Below are positions 1-8,169 of a DNA stretch of 64,000 nt, piece after piece (the stretch's first letter is position 1; every line of letters starts with the position of its first letter). The stretch covers positions 32,566-96,565 of the forward strand of contig CACHCH010000004.1 in the NCBI GenBank assembly GCA_902578255.1. Direction: 5' to 3'. Both the position numbers and the translations under genes were made by a program. The notes below the pieces were generated by a model. That model saw nothing but the letters and a program-made list of their open reading frames with translations. It did no database searches and was not told the origin of the DNA. This DNA comes from an uncultured Pelagibacteraceae bacterium. Its GTDB lineage: Bacteria > Pseudomonadota > Alphaproteobacteria > Pelagibacterales > Pelagibacteraceae.

Positions 1-1209
1 GTAAAGGCTTGGGCTCATTTTGATAAAAAACTTTTACTTGAAAAAGCAGCTGAGTCAGACGAGCATAGAAGATCAGGTAAACCCCTAGGACCTTTGCATG
101 GAATCCCAATAGCTCTAAAAGATATAATTGGCACAGTAGATATGCCAACTGAATGTGGAACTGTCATTAGAAAAGGAAAATCTTTTTCTCAAAATGCAGA
201 AATAGTAGATTTACTTTTGTCAGCTGGGGCAATTGTGATGGGCAAAACAGCAACATCTGAGCTTGCCTTTCTTGGACCACCTAAAACTACTAATCCACAC
301 GATCATACAAGAACGCCAGGAGGTTCATCTAGTGGATCTGCTGCATCAGTGGCTTCTTTTATGGCACCTTTATCAATCGGATCTCAAACTGGTGGATCTG
401 TCATAAGACCAGCATCTTACTGTGGAGTTGTAGGTTATAAACCATCTTATGGATTAATTTCTAGAAATGGAGTTCTTAAAACATCTGACAAGTTAGACCA
501 TATTGGCATCTTTGGAAGATCTGTAGAGGATGTTGCGTTACTTGCAAAAGTTCTTATTAAAAAAGATAATTATGATAGTGCTACAGTTCATTATTCAACT
601 GAAAATATGTTGGATGAAACAAAAAAGGGACCATTGTTTGATCCAAAGTTCATTTTTTACAAAACTGATCATTGGAAAATTATAGATAAAAAATCAAAAG
701 AAGCTTTTGAGTATTTTATAAAATCTTTTAAAAAAAATATCGAAGTATTTGATACACCTTCATATTTTAAAGATATTCATAAGTACCATCAAATAATTCA
801 CGAAACTGATTTAGCAAATAACTTTGCTCTTTACTATAAAAAATATAAAAAAAAATTGTCAAAGTATATGCAAGACGCGATAGCAAAAGGGAACAAGCAT
901 TCAGCGAAAGATTATGCAGAAGCAATAGACTTTATGAAAAGAAGTTATGAGTCTTATCAAGAAGTTTTCGAGGATTATCATGGAGTTTTGTCTCCATCTA
1001 GTCCAGGTGTAGCACCCAAGGGTTTAAAAAGCACAGGAACTGCTGAATTTAATAAAGTCTGGTCGTATTTGGGAACTCCTTGTATTTCTTTACCTTTACT
1101 TCAAGGGGAAGGAAATATGCCTTTAGGGGTGCAACTAATAGGTGCTAAATACGATGATCACAGGTTTTTAGGTGTTGCTAATTGGTTAGAAAAAGAATGT
1201 AATAAATAA
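1..1209 (+). CDS. Amidase signature family hydrolase (5' end cut by window)
   Basis: The reading frame is open from base 1, so the ORF-track start at 94 is only an internal TTG; the gene begins outside the window. The visible 402 residues carry the amidase Ser-cisSer-Lys triad: Lys in IALKD (about residue 40), the glycine/serine loop GGSSSGS (about 107-113) and the nucleophile region SQTGGSVIRP (Ser about 133). Family members hydrolyse linear or cyclic amides, and GatA belongs to the same fold. No gatB or gatC lies beside it and the C-terminal half is not GatA-like, so a catabolic amidase is more likely. The substrate cannot be told from sequence. Confidence 0.85.
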   Translation, partial: VKAWAHFDKKLLLEKAAESDEHRRSGKPLGPLHGIPIALKDIIGTVDMPTECGTVIRKGKSFSQNAEIVDLLLSAGAIVMGKTATSELAFLGPPKTTNPHDHTRTPGGSSSGSAASVASFMAPLSIGSQTGGSVIRPASYCGVVGYKPSYGLISRNGVLKTSDKLDHIGIFGRSVEDVALLAKVLIKKDNYDSATVHYSTENMLDETKKGPLFDPKFIFYKTDHWKIIDKKSKEAFEYFIKSFKKNIEVFDTPSYFKDIHKYHQIIHETDLANNFALYYKKYKKKLSKYMQDAIAKGNKHSAKDYAEAIDFMKRSYESYQEVFEDYHGVLSPSSPGVAPKGLKSTGTAEFNKVWSYLGTPCISLPLLQGEGNMPLGVQLIGAKYDDHRFLGVANWLEKECNK

Positions 1210-1210
1210 A

Positions 1211-1387
1211 ATGAGTAAATTTACAACATTTCTTGGAACTTTGCTTGCTGCTGCATTTTTAATTGGTCTTGCAACCACGTTAACAAGATCAACTATGATT
1301 GGTTTTTTTGATGTTCTTCCTGTTTATATTTTGATGGCTATAGCAATTTTCATGATGGTCTACGAAGCTTTCTTCGATAAAAAATAA
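1211..1387 (+). CDS. Small two-helix membrane protein, unknown
   Basis: This 58-codon ORF is absent from the ORF track. ATG follows the amidase stop by one base and the frame ends in TAA before the next gene. The product starts MSKFTTFLGTLLAAAF and has two hydrophobic stretches, about residues 8-22 and 30-50, split by a short TRST segment, then a charged FFDKK end. That is the form of a small inner-membrane protein. The tight spacing on both sides suggests co-transcription with the amidase. I recognise no family. It is likely a real gene because it fills the gap exactly and has sensible membrane topology. Confidence 0.55.
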   Translation: MSKFTTFLGTLLAAAFLIGLATTLTRSTMIGFFDVLPVYILMAIAIFMMVYEAFFDKK

Positions 1388-1402
1388 TTTTTAAGTATTA
1401 AA

Positions 1403-2308
1403 TTGTCTAAACAGAATAAAAATTTTTTAGCTTTCTCATTGCTTTTTATCCAACCAATTTTTATGTCCTCTAATTTAATAGTTGCTAGAGGTGGTATTGA
1501 ATTTGTTCCTCCAATTTCTTTAGCATTTTGGAGATGGACTTTTGTTTTTATAATCCTTTTACCTTTTACTTATATATCTTTAAAAAAAAATTATTTGATA
1601 ATCAAAAAAGAATATAAAAAATTATTTTTCTTAGGTGCTATGGGATGTGGGGTATGTGGTGCTTTTCCATTTCTAGCTGGAGCAACAACGACAGTCACTA
1701 ATATGGCTATTATTTATACCTCATCACCTATTTTTATAATTTTAATTTCTGCAATTTTTTTTCAAGAAAAAATAAATTATCTTAAAATAATTGGATTAAT
1801 TTCATGTTTAATTGGAGTTTTTGCAATTATTATTAAGGGAGACCTTAACTTATTAATAAATTTAAACTTTACTATTGGTGACCTATGGATGCTTGCTGCA
1901 GCTATAGGATGGGCATTATATTCAATCTATCTTTTTTACTGGAAGTCTGAATTATCAATTTTTCAGAGATTTACATTGGTGTCTCTTTTTGGTGCACTCA
2001 GTTTGTTACCTTTTTATATTATTGAGGAGCTTTTAATGGCTAGAACTACTTTTAATGAACAATTTTATATGTGGGTATTATTTGCAGCTATTTCTCCCGG
2101 TATAATTGCATTTACCTTATATACTAAAGCTCAAAAAAGTCTTGGAGCATCATTAACTGGATTTACACTTTATGTTTTTACAATTTATGGGGCAATTTAT
2201 GGATATTTTATATTTGATGAAAAACTTGAATCATTTCATTATGTAGGTACAGCTTTGGTGTTCTTGGGTGTTTACCTGGCAAAAAAAAACTATGAAACTA
2301 AAACGTAG
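1403..2308 (+). CDS. EamA/DMT-superfamily transporter
   Basis: The 301-residue protein has about ten hydrophobic helices arranged as two similar five-helix halves, the usual EamA (drug/metabolite transporter) form and length. Typical signatures are the early ARGG(I)EFVPP...LAFWRW segment and, in each half, a late GE/DEK-type helix end (FFQEKINYLKIIG; FDEKLESFHYVG). The start is TTG; the next in-frame ATG, codon 21, would cut into helix 1. The substrate is unknown; family members export amino acids, nucleosides or other small metabolites. Its 3' end overlaps the next gene by 17 bases, so the two are probably translated together. Confidence 0.8.
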   Translation: MSKQNKNFLAFSLLFIQPIFMSSNLIVARGGIEFVPPISLAFWRWTFVFIILLPFTYISLKKNYLIIKKEYKKLFFLGAMGCGVCGAFPFLAGATTTVTNMAIIYTSSPIFIILISAIFFQEKINYLKIIGLISCLIGVFAIIIKGDLNLLINLNFTIGDLWMLAAAIGWALYSIYLFYWKSELSIFQRFTLVSLFGALSLLPFYIIEELLMARTTFNEQFYMWVLFAAISPGIIAFTLYTKAQKSLGASLTGFTLYVFTIYGAIYGYFIFDEKLESFHYVGTALVFLGVYLAKKNYETKT

Positions 2309-3110
2309 GAATTTTTTCTTGGAAATTATAATTGGTATTATAGCTATTTATCTTTCAATATTAATTTTACTTTTTTTATTTCAGCGAAATCTCATGTACC
2401 ACCCAGATGAAAACAACTATTTTGGTGATAAGTTAGAAGTAGAAATAGAAAAGGTTAATATTAAGACAAGTGATGACATTAATCTTTTAGGCTGGTTTCA
2501 TAATAAAAGTTTAGAGAACTATAAAACTATAATTTACTTTCACGGAAATGCAGGAAAATTAGAAAATAGAATATACAAATTAAATCATTTTAAAGATTTA
2601 AATGTAAATTTTTTAATCATCGCCTGGAGGGGTTTTAGTGGCAATGAGGGAAAACCCTCAGAAAACAATCTTTATACTGATGGAATTAGTGGAATAGAAT
2701 GGCTTAAAAAAAAGGGCGTGACTGAAAAAGATATAATTATTTATGGGGAATCTCTTGGCACTGGGATAGCAACAGAGATCGCTCAAAATAAAAATTTTGC
2801 TGGATTAATCTTAGAGACACCTTTTACCTCCATGGTGGAAGCTGCAAAGAATTTTTATCCTTATATTCCTGTAGGACTTCTTTTAAAGGATAAATATAAA
2901 AACCAAGAAAAAATTAAAAATATCAATATTCCAGTTTTGGTCATGCATGGTGAAGCTGATCAAATAGTTCCTTTCTGGATGGGAAAAAAAATATTTGATT
3001 TAGCAAATAATCCTAAATATTCATATTTTACAGAGTATGATGATCACATGATGGAATATGACTCTAAATTAGTATCAGCACTGAATGATTTTTTAAAAAG
3101 TTTAAATTAG
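2292..3110 (+). CDS. Membrane-anchored alpha/beta hydrolase
   Basis: The track starts at 2268 (GTG), but the ATG at 2292 gives a cleaner N-terminus, MKLKRRNFF followed by one hydrophobic helix (about residues 10-30), as in the BEM46/YfhR type of anchored hydrolases. Visible fold landmarks are the oxyanion segment YFHGNAG, the nucleophile elbow YGESLGTG (Ser), the late Asp in HGEADQIVPF and the His in EYDDHMMEYD. The catalytic domain probably faces the periplasm, inferred from the positive N-terminus ahead of the helix. Substrate unknown. It overlaps the transporter upstream; no functional link is evident. Confidence 0.8.
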   Translation: MKLKRRNFFLEIIIGIIAIYLSILILLFLFQRNLMYHPDENNYFGDKLEVEIEKVNIKTSDDINLLGWFHNKSLENYKTIIYFHGNAGKLENRIYKLNHFKDLNVNFLIIAWRGFSGNEGKPSENNLYTDGISGIEWLKKKGVTEKDIIIYGESLGTGIATEIAQNKNFAGLILETPFTSMVEAAKNFYPYIPVGLLLKDKYKNQEKIKNINIPVLVMHGEADQIVPFWMGKKIFDLANNPKYSYFTEYDDHMMEYDSKLVSALNDFLKSLN

Positions 3111-3158
3111 GCCACATTCTAAACAAATAAAATTCAAAATATTTTTTAATAGTTAAGT

Positions 3159-3722
3159 ATGAAAAAACTATATTTAATTATTCTATTACTATTCTCAATT
3201 CAAACCTTCAGTTCTGCTAACGAAAATTTGTACTCTGTTGATAATTTATTTCATATAGACCAAATGAATTCTCACAATGATAACTTTGCTTTATACTTTA
3301 AAACGCGTGAAAAGGCTATTTTGGCAAAAGGTGAAGATAGTAATTATATAAATGACTATCCTAAAGATCTTTATATTTACAATTACGAAACAAAAAGTTC
3401 TTTACCATTAATATCTTATGAATGGTTTCCAAGAAAAGCTAAATATTTTTTACAAGAATATGATTTTCCAGTATTTCCGGATGATTTTGCTTATTATTTA
3501 TTAAAAGATAACAAAACACTTGTAATGATTAGTGCTGTCAAAAGCTTAAGAGCAAACTTTAAATTTGATATTATAGAGAAGAAATTAGAAATTTATCCGG
3601 TTAATGGAAAGTTTGATTTTATTATTTCTTCAATTGCAAAAGACTGTGATCATTATGATTTTAAGGATAATTATAAATGCAGTTTTTACAAACCTTTAAT
3701 CTCAAGCACTTTAATTAATTAA
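3159..3722 (+). CDS. Predicted exported protein, unknown function
   Basis: The 187-residue product begins MKKLYLIILLLFSIQTFSSANE, a good Sec signal peptide with likely cleavage near residue 20. The mature part is rich in aromatic and charged residues (LYIYNYETK, YEWFPRKAKYF) and has two cysteines near the end (DCDHYDF, YKCSFY) that could form a disulphide in the periplasm. I recognise no domain. It lies 48 bases after the hydrolase and its 3' end overlaps ftsY on the other strand by 8 bases. The signal peptide and full use of the space support a real gene. Confidence 0.65.
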   Translation: MKKLYLIILLLFSIQTFSSANENLYSVDNLFHIDQMNSHNDNFALYFKTREKAILAKGEDSNYINDYPKDLYIYNYETKSSLPLISYEWFPRKAKYFLQEYDFPVFPDDFAYYLLKDNKTLVMISAVKSLRANFKFDIIEKKLEIYPVNGKFDFIISSIAKDCDHYDFKDNYKCSFYKPLISSTLIN

Positions 3723-4632
3723 TTTGTGTAAAAGCTTCGGCAAATTTTTCTGCTTCAAAAATCTGGAGATCATCTTCTTTTTCCCCTAATCCAAGAGCAA
3801 TAATCGGTAACTTATATTTTTTAGCAACTGCTAAAAGAATACCACCTTTCGCTGTCCCATCTAATTTTGTCATTATTAGTCCTGTAATGGGTATAATTTT
3901 ATTAAATTCTTCAACTTGGTTGATTACATTTTGTCCAGAGGTAGCGTCTAAAACTAAAACTACATCGTGAGGAGCCTCAGAGTCTATTTTTTTTGTCACG
4001 TTTGCAATTTTTTTGTATTCCTCCATTAAATTTTTTTTGTTTTGTAATCTTCCAGCAGTGTCTATCAAAACTTGATCGAATTGATTATTTACCGCTTCTT
4101 CTATTGCTTTATATGCCACTGAAGCTGGATCAGATCCTTGTGATGATTTAGTGATTGAAACATCTACTTTTTTTGACCAATTTTCTAATTGCTCAATAGC
4201 TGCTGCTCTAAATGTATCTGATGCAGCAAGCATTACTTTGTTTCCATTGCCTTTAAATATTTTACTAATTTTTCCTATGGTAGTTGTTTTGCCAACTCCA
4301 TTAACACCAGAAATAAGTATTGCGTTAAGTTTTTCTTTTTTTTTAAAAAATTCAAAATTTTCTAAAGGTTTCATCAATTCGATTATATAATTTTTTAAAA
4401 TAATATTTATTTCATCTGATGTATCTTTGTTTGGATCAATTTTAGTTTGGGAAACAATTTCTCTAATTTCTGATGCAGCAGCAATACCAACATCTGATTG
4501 AATCAAATAATCTTCAATCATATCTAAAGTTTTGTCATCTATTTCTTTTTTAATGACAATATTTTTTAAACCAGAACTAAATGCTGACGCGCTTTTCTTA
4601 AAACCAGATTTAAATTTATCAAAAATTCCCAT
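3715..4632 (-). CDS. ftsY: Signal recognition particle receptor FtsY
   Basis: FtsY is the membrane-side SRP GTPase that docks Ffh-ribosome complexes at the translocon. The 305-residue protein has the N domain (about 30-95), the P-loop GVNGVGKTTT (about 109-118), DTAGR, and the closing TKLDGTAKGG motif of the G domain. The acidic A domain found in E. coli FtsY (497 residues) is absent. Instead a short basic amphipathic start, MGIFDKFKSGFKKS, probably serves for membrane binding. It directly follows dapF: the dapF stop shares a base with this ATG. Its partner gene ffh is only about 1 kb away on the other strand. Confidence 0.95.
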   Translation of the reverse strand: MGIFDKFKSGFKKSASAFSSGLKNIVIKKEIDDKTLDMIEDYLIQSDVGIAAASEIREIVSQTKIDPNKDTSDEINIILKNYIIELMKPLENFEFFKKKEKLNAILISGVNGVGKTTTIGKISKIFKGNGNKVMLAASDTFRAAAIEQLENWSKKVDVSITKSSQGSDPASVAYKAIEEAVNNQFDQVLIDTAGRLQNKKNLMEEYKKIANVTKKIDSEAPHDVVLVLDATSGQNVINQVEEFNKIIPITGLIMTKLDGTAKGGILLAVAKKYKLPIIALGLGEKEDDLQIFEAEKFAEAFTQIN

Positions 4633-5456
4633 TAAATTTTTATGTTAATTTCTTTAATATCAGAAACCGGTCCTTTCATGTGAATACTGTCGTTTTCATC
4701 AATAAATATTGATAACTTGCCAGTTGAAAACTCGATATCTACTTTATTACCTGAAAGTCCATTTCTCAATGCAGCAAAAGCAGTAGCACAAGCTGCCGTA
4801 CCACAAGCCTTAGTAAGACCCGCTCCTCTTTCCCACACTTTAACTTTAATTAGTTCTTTATTAACAACTGTTGCTAAAGTGACATTGCATTTTTCTGGAA
4901 ACAAGGGATGGTGTTCAATTTGTGGTCCAATTTTTTTTATTTCAAAATTTTCATTATTCTCAACAAAAAAAATGATATGAGGGTTACCAACATTTACTGC
5001 TGTACCTCCAGTATGATTATTATTATTTAGATCAGTTATTTTTATATTAAGGTTATTGGTATCCAATTCTTCAGAAAGTGGAATTTCATTCCATTTTGTT
5101 CTACCTTTCCCAATTTCTGTAGAGACTAGTTTTTTTCCTAATATCTCAGATTTTAAATCACCAGATTGTGTAGTTAAAGTTATTAATGATTTATTATTTT
5201 CTTTAGATAACAAATCTGCAACACACCTTGTTCCATTTCCACATGCTCCAGAAGTTCCACCATCAGAGTTATAAAATTCTAGAGATGCATCAGAACTATC
5301 ATTTTTAGTTATTAATATTAATTGATCACAACCTATAAATTCTCTGTCACAAATTTTAATAATTTGCTCTTTGCTTAAATTAGTAATTTTTTGCCTATTA
5401 TCTATAATGACAAAATCATTTCCTAAACCATCCATTTTAAACGCTTTGATATCCAT
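4632..5456 (-). CDS. dapF: Diaminopimelate epimerase
   Basis: DapF interconverts LL- and meso-diaminopimelate for lysine and peptidoglycan. The 274-residue length is normal. Both catalytic cysteines are visible: GACGNGTRC (about residue 72) and AGLTKACGTAACA (about 220). The start MDIKAFKMDGLGNDF is the family's classic N-terminus. It is first in a two-gene minus-strand unit with ftsY and diverges from ffh. A perfect TATAAT lies on its strand about 40 bases upstream. Confidence 0.96.
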   Translation of the reverse strand: MDIKAFKMDGLGNDFVIIDNRQKITNLSKEQIIKICDREFIGCDQLILITKNDSSDASLEFYNSDGGTSGACGNGTRCVADLLSKENNKSLITLTTQSGDLKSEILGKKLVSTEIGKGRTKWNEIPLSEELDTNNLNIKITDLNNNNHTGGTAVNVGNPHIIFFVENNENFEIKKIGPQIEHHPLFPEKCNVTLATVVNKELIKVKVWERGAGLTKACGTAACATAFAALRNGLSGNKVDIEFSTGKLSIFIDENDSIHMKGPVSDIKEINIKI

Positions 5457-5496
5457 ATATAGATATTTAACTTATTTATTGACTTTTTGAACCTCT

Positions 5497-5502
5497 ATTA
5501 TA
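5497..5502 (-). promoter_or_regulatory. Candidate -10 box for dapF-ftsY
   Basis: Read on the minus strand the sequence is CC-TATAAT-AGAGG, an exact -10 hexamer 40 bases before the dapF ATG. No good -35 hexamer sits at 16-18 bases. In such AT-rich DNA one exact hexamer is weak evidence, but the position between divergent genes is right. Confidence 0.35.
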
Positions 5503-5507
5503 GGTTG

Positions 5508-5614
5508 TTGGCGTTTCCGCAAAAACATTAACTTTGCGGTGTCTTTGGAAACAAAGAGATCGACACTAGTCAGCGAGGCTTCGCCCACTAGTGCGATTAC
5601 TGCTGTGAAAAAAT
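5508..5614 (+). ncRNA. Structured leader RNA upstream of ffh (candidate cis-regulatory 'ffh motif')
   Basis: The spacer between dapF and ffh is clearly richer in G and C than its surroundings and folds by eye into three hairpins in a row. Hairpin 1: CCGCAAA (5517-5523) with TTTGCGG (5533-5539). Hairpin 2: TCTTTG-GAAA-CAAAGA (5542-5557), a perfect stem with a GNRA loop. Hairpin 3: 5559-5597, 15 pairs including CACTAGT/ACTAGTG and GCGA-GGCT-TCGC, with one bulged A and a 2x2 internal loop. The ffh ATG follows 17 bases later. From memory, a comparative study of Pelagibacter intergenic regions reported a candidate cis-regulatory RNA before ffh; I infer this is that motif. It lacks the SRP RNA core, so it is not 4.5S RNA. 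Confidence 0.75.
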
Positions 5615-6973
5615 ATGTTTGAAAACTTAACAAATAAATTTGAAGAAATCTTTTCTTCTTTAAAAAAATCACCATCACTTGATGAAACTCAAGTCGACGA
5701 GGGTTTAAGAGGAATTAGGCAAGCTCTTTTAGAAGCCGATGTATCTTTAGAGGTTGCTAAAGATTTTATTGAAAAAGTTAAGCCAAAAGCTTTAGGACAA
5801 GAGATTATTAGGTCAACGTCTCCAGGAGACATGGTTGTTAAAATTGTTTATGACGAGCTTGTAAGTTTGTTAGGAGAGGCTAACAGTGAAATAAATCTTA
5901 ATGCAGTACCCCCAGTCCCTATGATGTTGGTAGGACTTCAGGGCTCAGGTAAGACAACAACAACTGCAAAACTTGCCAAGTATTTAGAGAATAACAAAAA
6001 GAAAAAAGTCATGATGGTAAGTTTAGACATCTATAGACCAGCAGCTCAAGAGCAACTTAGATCTTTAGGAGAACAAAATAATATTTTAACCTTACCAATT
6101 GTTGAAGGGCAACAACCCACAGATATTTGTAGAAGAGCAATTGGTGCTGCAAATTTAAATGGCGCTGAGATAATTCTTTTTGATACTGCTGGAAGAACTC
6201 AAATTGACTTACAGATGATGAGTGAGATTAAACAAATTGAAGGTGTAATTAATCCAACAGAAACATTCTTAGTAGCAGATTCTTTAACAGGTCAAGTTGC
6301 AGCATCTGTTGCAAAAGAGTTTAAAAATACTGTTAATCTATCAGGAATTATTTTGACTAGAGCTGATGGTGATGCCAGAGGCGGTGCTGCCGTTAGTATG
6401 AAATATGTTTCTAATGTTCCTATTAAATTTTTAGGAATTGGGGAAAAAATTGAAAATCTTGAGGTATTTCACCCCGATAGAATAGCTAACAGAATTCTTG
6501 GAATGGGAGATATCGTTTCTCTTGTTGAAAAAGCAGCTCAAGATCTTGGTGAAGAAAATATTAAAAAAGCTGAAGAAAATCTAAAAAAGGGTCAGTTTTC
6601 AATGCAAGATTATTTGGCTCAATTGAGACAAATGAAAAAAATGGGAGGCATCGAAGGAATAATGTCATTTATGCCAGGAGTATCAAAAATTAAATCTCAA
6701 ATGGACTCAGCTGGAATTGATGAAAGTATTATTACTATAAATGAAGCTATTATTTTGTCCATGACAAAAAAAGAGAGAGAGAACCCAAAAATAATTGATG
6801 GTTCTAGAAAAAAAAGAATTGCTAATGGCTCTGGTACTAATCCAGCCACTATCAATAAATTGTTAAAACAATTTAAAATGATGTCTGAAATGATGAAAAA
6901 AATGTCCAAAGGAAATATGAAAGGTATGTCTGATAAAGGAATACCACCAGAGCTATTTAACCAATTAAAATAA
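5615..6973 (+). CDS. ffh: Signal recognition particle GTPase Ffh
   Basis: Ffh binds signal sequences and 4.5S RNA and delivers ribosomes to FtsY. The 452 residues match E. coli Ffh (453). Seen in order: N domain (1-95), P-loop [14 protein letters not shown] (about 107-120), DTAGRTQID (about 190), the [11 protein letters not shown] closing motif, and the methionine-rich M domain from about 300 ([30 protein letters not shown]). It ends [11 protein letters not shown]. No Shine-Dalgarno is evident; a structured leader precedes it. It heads a plus-strand run with rpsP, trmD and rplS, a common proteobacterial order. Confidence 0.97.
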   Translation: MFENLTNKFEEIFSSLKKSPSLDETQVDEGLRGIRQALLEADVSLEVAKDFIEKVKPKALGQEIIRSTSPGDMVVKIVYDELVSLLGEANSEINLNAVPPVPMMLVGLQGSGKTTTTAKLAKYLENNKKKKVMMVSLDIYRPAAQEQLRSLGEQNNILTLPIVEGQQPTDICRRAIGAANLNGAEIILFDTAGRTQIDLQMMSEIKQIEGVINPTETFLVADSLTGQVAASVAKEFKNTVNLSGIILTRADGDARGGAAVSMKYVSNVPIKFLGIGEKIENLEVFHPDRIANRILGMGDIVSLVEKAAQDLGEENIKKAEENLKKGQFSMQDYLAQLRQMKKMGGIEGIMSFMPGVSKIKSQMDSAGIDESIITINEAIILSMTKKERENPKIIDGSRKKRIANGSGTNPATINKLLKQFKMMSEMMKKMSKGNMKGMSDKGIPPELFNQLK

Positions 6974-6987
6974 TAAAAGGAGAAGAC

Positions 6988-7452
6988 ATGTTAAAACTAA
7001 GATTATCAAGAGGAGGAACAAAAAAGCGTCCAGTATATAAAGTTGTTGTAGCTGACAGCCGTTTTGCAAGAGATGGAAGATTTATTGAGAAAGTTGGATT
7101 TTTTAATCCACTTTTGCCTAAAGATAAAAAAGAAAGGGTCGGTCTCGAAGCTGAAAGAATTAAATATTGGCTTGGTCAAGGTGCCAAACCAACAACTAGA
7201 GTTGCTAGGATATTGGGAGAAAATGAGTTAATGCCTATGCCTGCAAACGGCAATAATCCTAATAAAGCTATTCCAAAAAAAGAAAGAAATAAAAAAGAGG
7301 ACGATAAAAAAGAAGAAGCTCCTAAAGCAGATGCAGCACCAGCAACAGAAGCTCCTAAGGCAGAAACTCCAAAGGAAGAAGCTGCAAAGGAAGAAGTTCC
7401 TAAAGCAGACGCAGCACCAGCAGCAGAAGCTCCAAAGGAAGAAAAAAAATAG
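6988..7452 (+). CDS. rpsP: 30S ribosomal protein S16 with long C-terminal tail
   Basis: The first 80 residues ([25 protein letters not shown]...[14 protein letters not shown]) are normal S16, which helps assemble the 30S body. The protein runs to 154 residues; E. coli S16 has 82. The extra part is low-complexity Lys/Glu then Ala/Pro/Glu ([34 protein letters not shown]), with an internal repeat visible in the DNA. A strong Shine-Dalgarno, AAAGGAGAAGAC, precedes the ATG. It follows ffh by 14 bases and is followed by trmD. L19 in the same operon has a similar tail. The tail is in frame and the gene is intact. Confidence 0.95.
   Translation: MLKLRLSRGGTKKRPVYKVVVADSRFARDGRFIEKVGFFNPLLPKDKKERVGLEAERIKYWLGQGAKPTTRVARILGENELMPMPANGNNPNKAIPKKERNKKEDDKKEEAPKADAAPATEAPKAETPKEEAAKEEVPKADAAPAAEAPKEEKK
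7321..7437 (+). repeat. Imperfect 39-base direct repeat in the rpsP tail
   Basis: CCTAAAGCAGATGCAGCACC... (7321-7359) recurs at 7399-7437 with 3 mismatches by eye, offset by 78 bases (26 codons). It encodes [13 protein letters not shown] and [13 protein letters not shown]. This fits growth of the tail by in-frame duplication. Confidence 0.8.
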
Positions 7453-7466
7453 TTTAAAAATTATTT

Positions 7467-8153
7467 ATGTGGCAAGCTCAAGTGTTTACACTTTATCCAG
7501 AAGTTTTTCCTGGTCCTCTGTCAAAAGGATTATATGGAAAAGCTATGTCTAAAAAGTTATGGGATTTAAAGGTTGTTAACATAAGAGATGCAGCTGAAGA
7601 TAAACATAAAACTGTAGATGACACACCTTATGGTGGTGGATCAGGAATGTTACTAAAGGCAGATGTCCTTGCTAAATCGTTAGATCAAAACAGAATTGAA
7701 GGTGAAAAAATTTTATATTTATCTCCAAAAGGAAAAAAATTTGATCAAAGCTATGCGAAAAAATTGGCAACTGCAAAATCCTTATCACTTATTTGTGGTC
7801 ATTTCGAAGGCGTTGACGAGAGAGTATTATCTACAAGAAATATAGAAGAAGTAAGTATAGGAGATTATGTTTTGTCTGGAGGCGAAACAGCTGCATATGT
7901 TGTTATTGATAGTGTACTCAGGCTATTACCAGGGGTATTAGGGAATGATAATTCTAAGATCGAAGAAACTTTTGAAAATGGTCTATTAGAGTATCCGCAG
8001 TATACAAAACCTCAAATTTGGGAAGAAAAATCAGTACCAGATGTACTATTATCAGGTGACCATAGTAAAATTAAAGACTGGCGTTTATCTCAATCTGAGG
8101 CTATAACACGCGACCGGAGACCAGATTTATGGGAAAAATATAAGAAAGACTAA
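7467..8153 (+). CDS. trmD: tRNA (guanine-N1)-methyltransferase TrmD
   Basis: TrmD makes m1G37 in tRNAs with G36, which prevents +1 frameshifts. The 228-residue SPOUT enzyme begins [18 protein letters not shown]. It has the trefoil-knot AdoMet site in [15 protein letters not shown] and [10 protein letters not shown], and the conserved tail segment [10 protein letters not shown]. Length is close to the usual 230-250. It lies between rpsP and rplS as in E. coli (which has rimM between rpsP and trmD; rimM is not seen here). Confidence 0.97.
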   Translation: MWQAQVFTLYPEVFPGPLSKGLYGKAMSKKLWDLKVVNIRDAAEDKHKTVDDTPYGGGSGMLLKADVLAKSLDQNRIEGEKILYLSPKGKKFDQSYAKKLATAKSLSLICGHFEGVDERVLSTRNIEEVSIGDYVLSGGETAAYVVIDSVLRLLPGVLGNDNSKIEETFENGLLEYPQYTKPQIWEEKSVPDVLLSGDHSKIKDWRLSQSEAITRDRRPDLWEKYKKD

Positions 8154-8169
8154 TTTGATTAACATAAAC

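Noticed and set aside
5508-5614. 4.5S SRP RNA gene next to ffh
   Set aside because: The strongly conserved SRP core (GGAA-capped loop with AGCAG on the 3' side) is absent on both strands, and the region forms three separate hairpins rather than one long one.
5472-5678. 68-residue minus-strand ORF across the ffh leader
   Set aside because: It overlaps the structured leader and the start of ffh, has no family resemblance, and is an open frame by chance.
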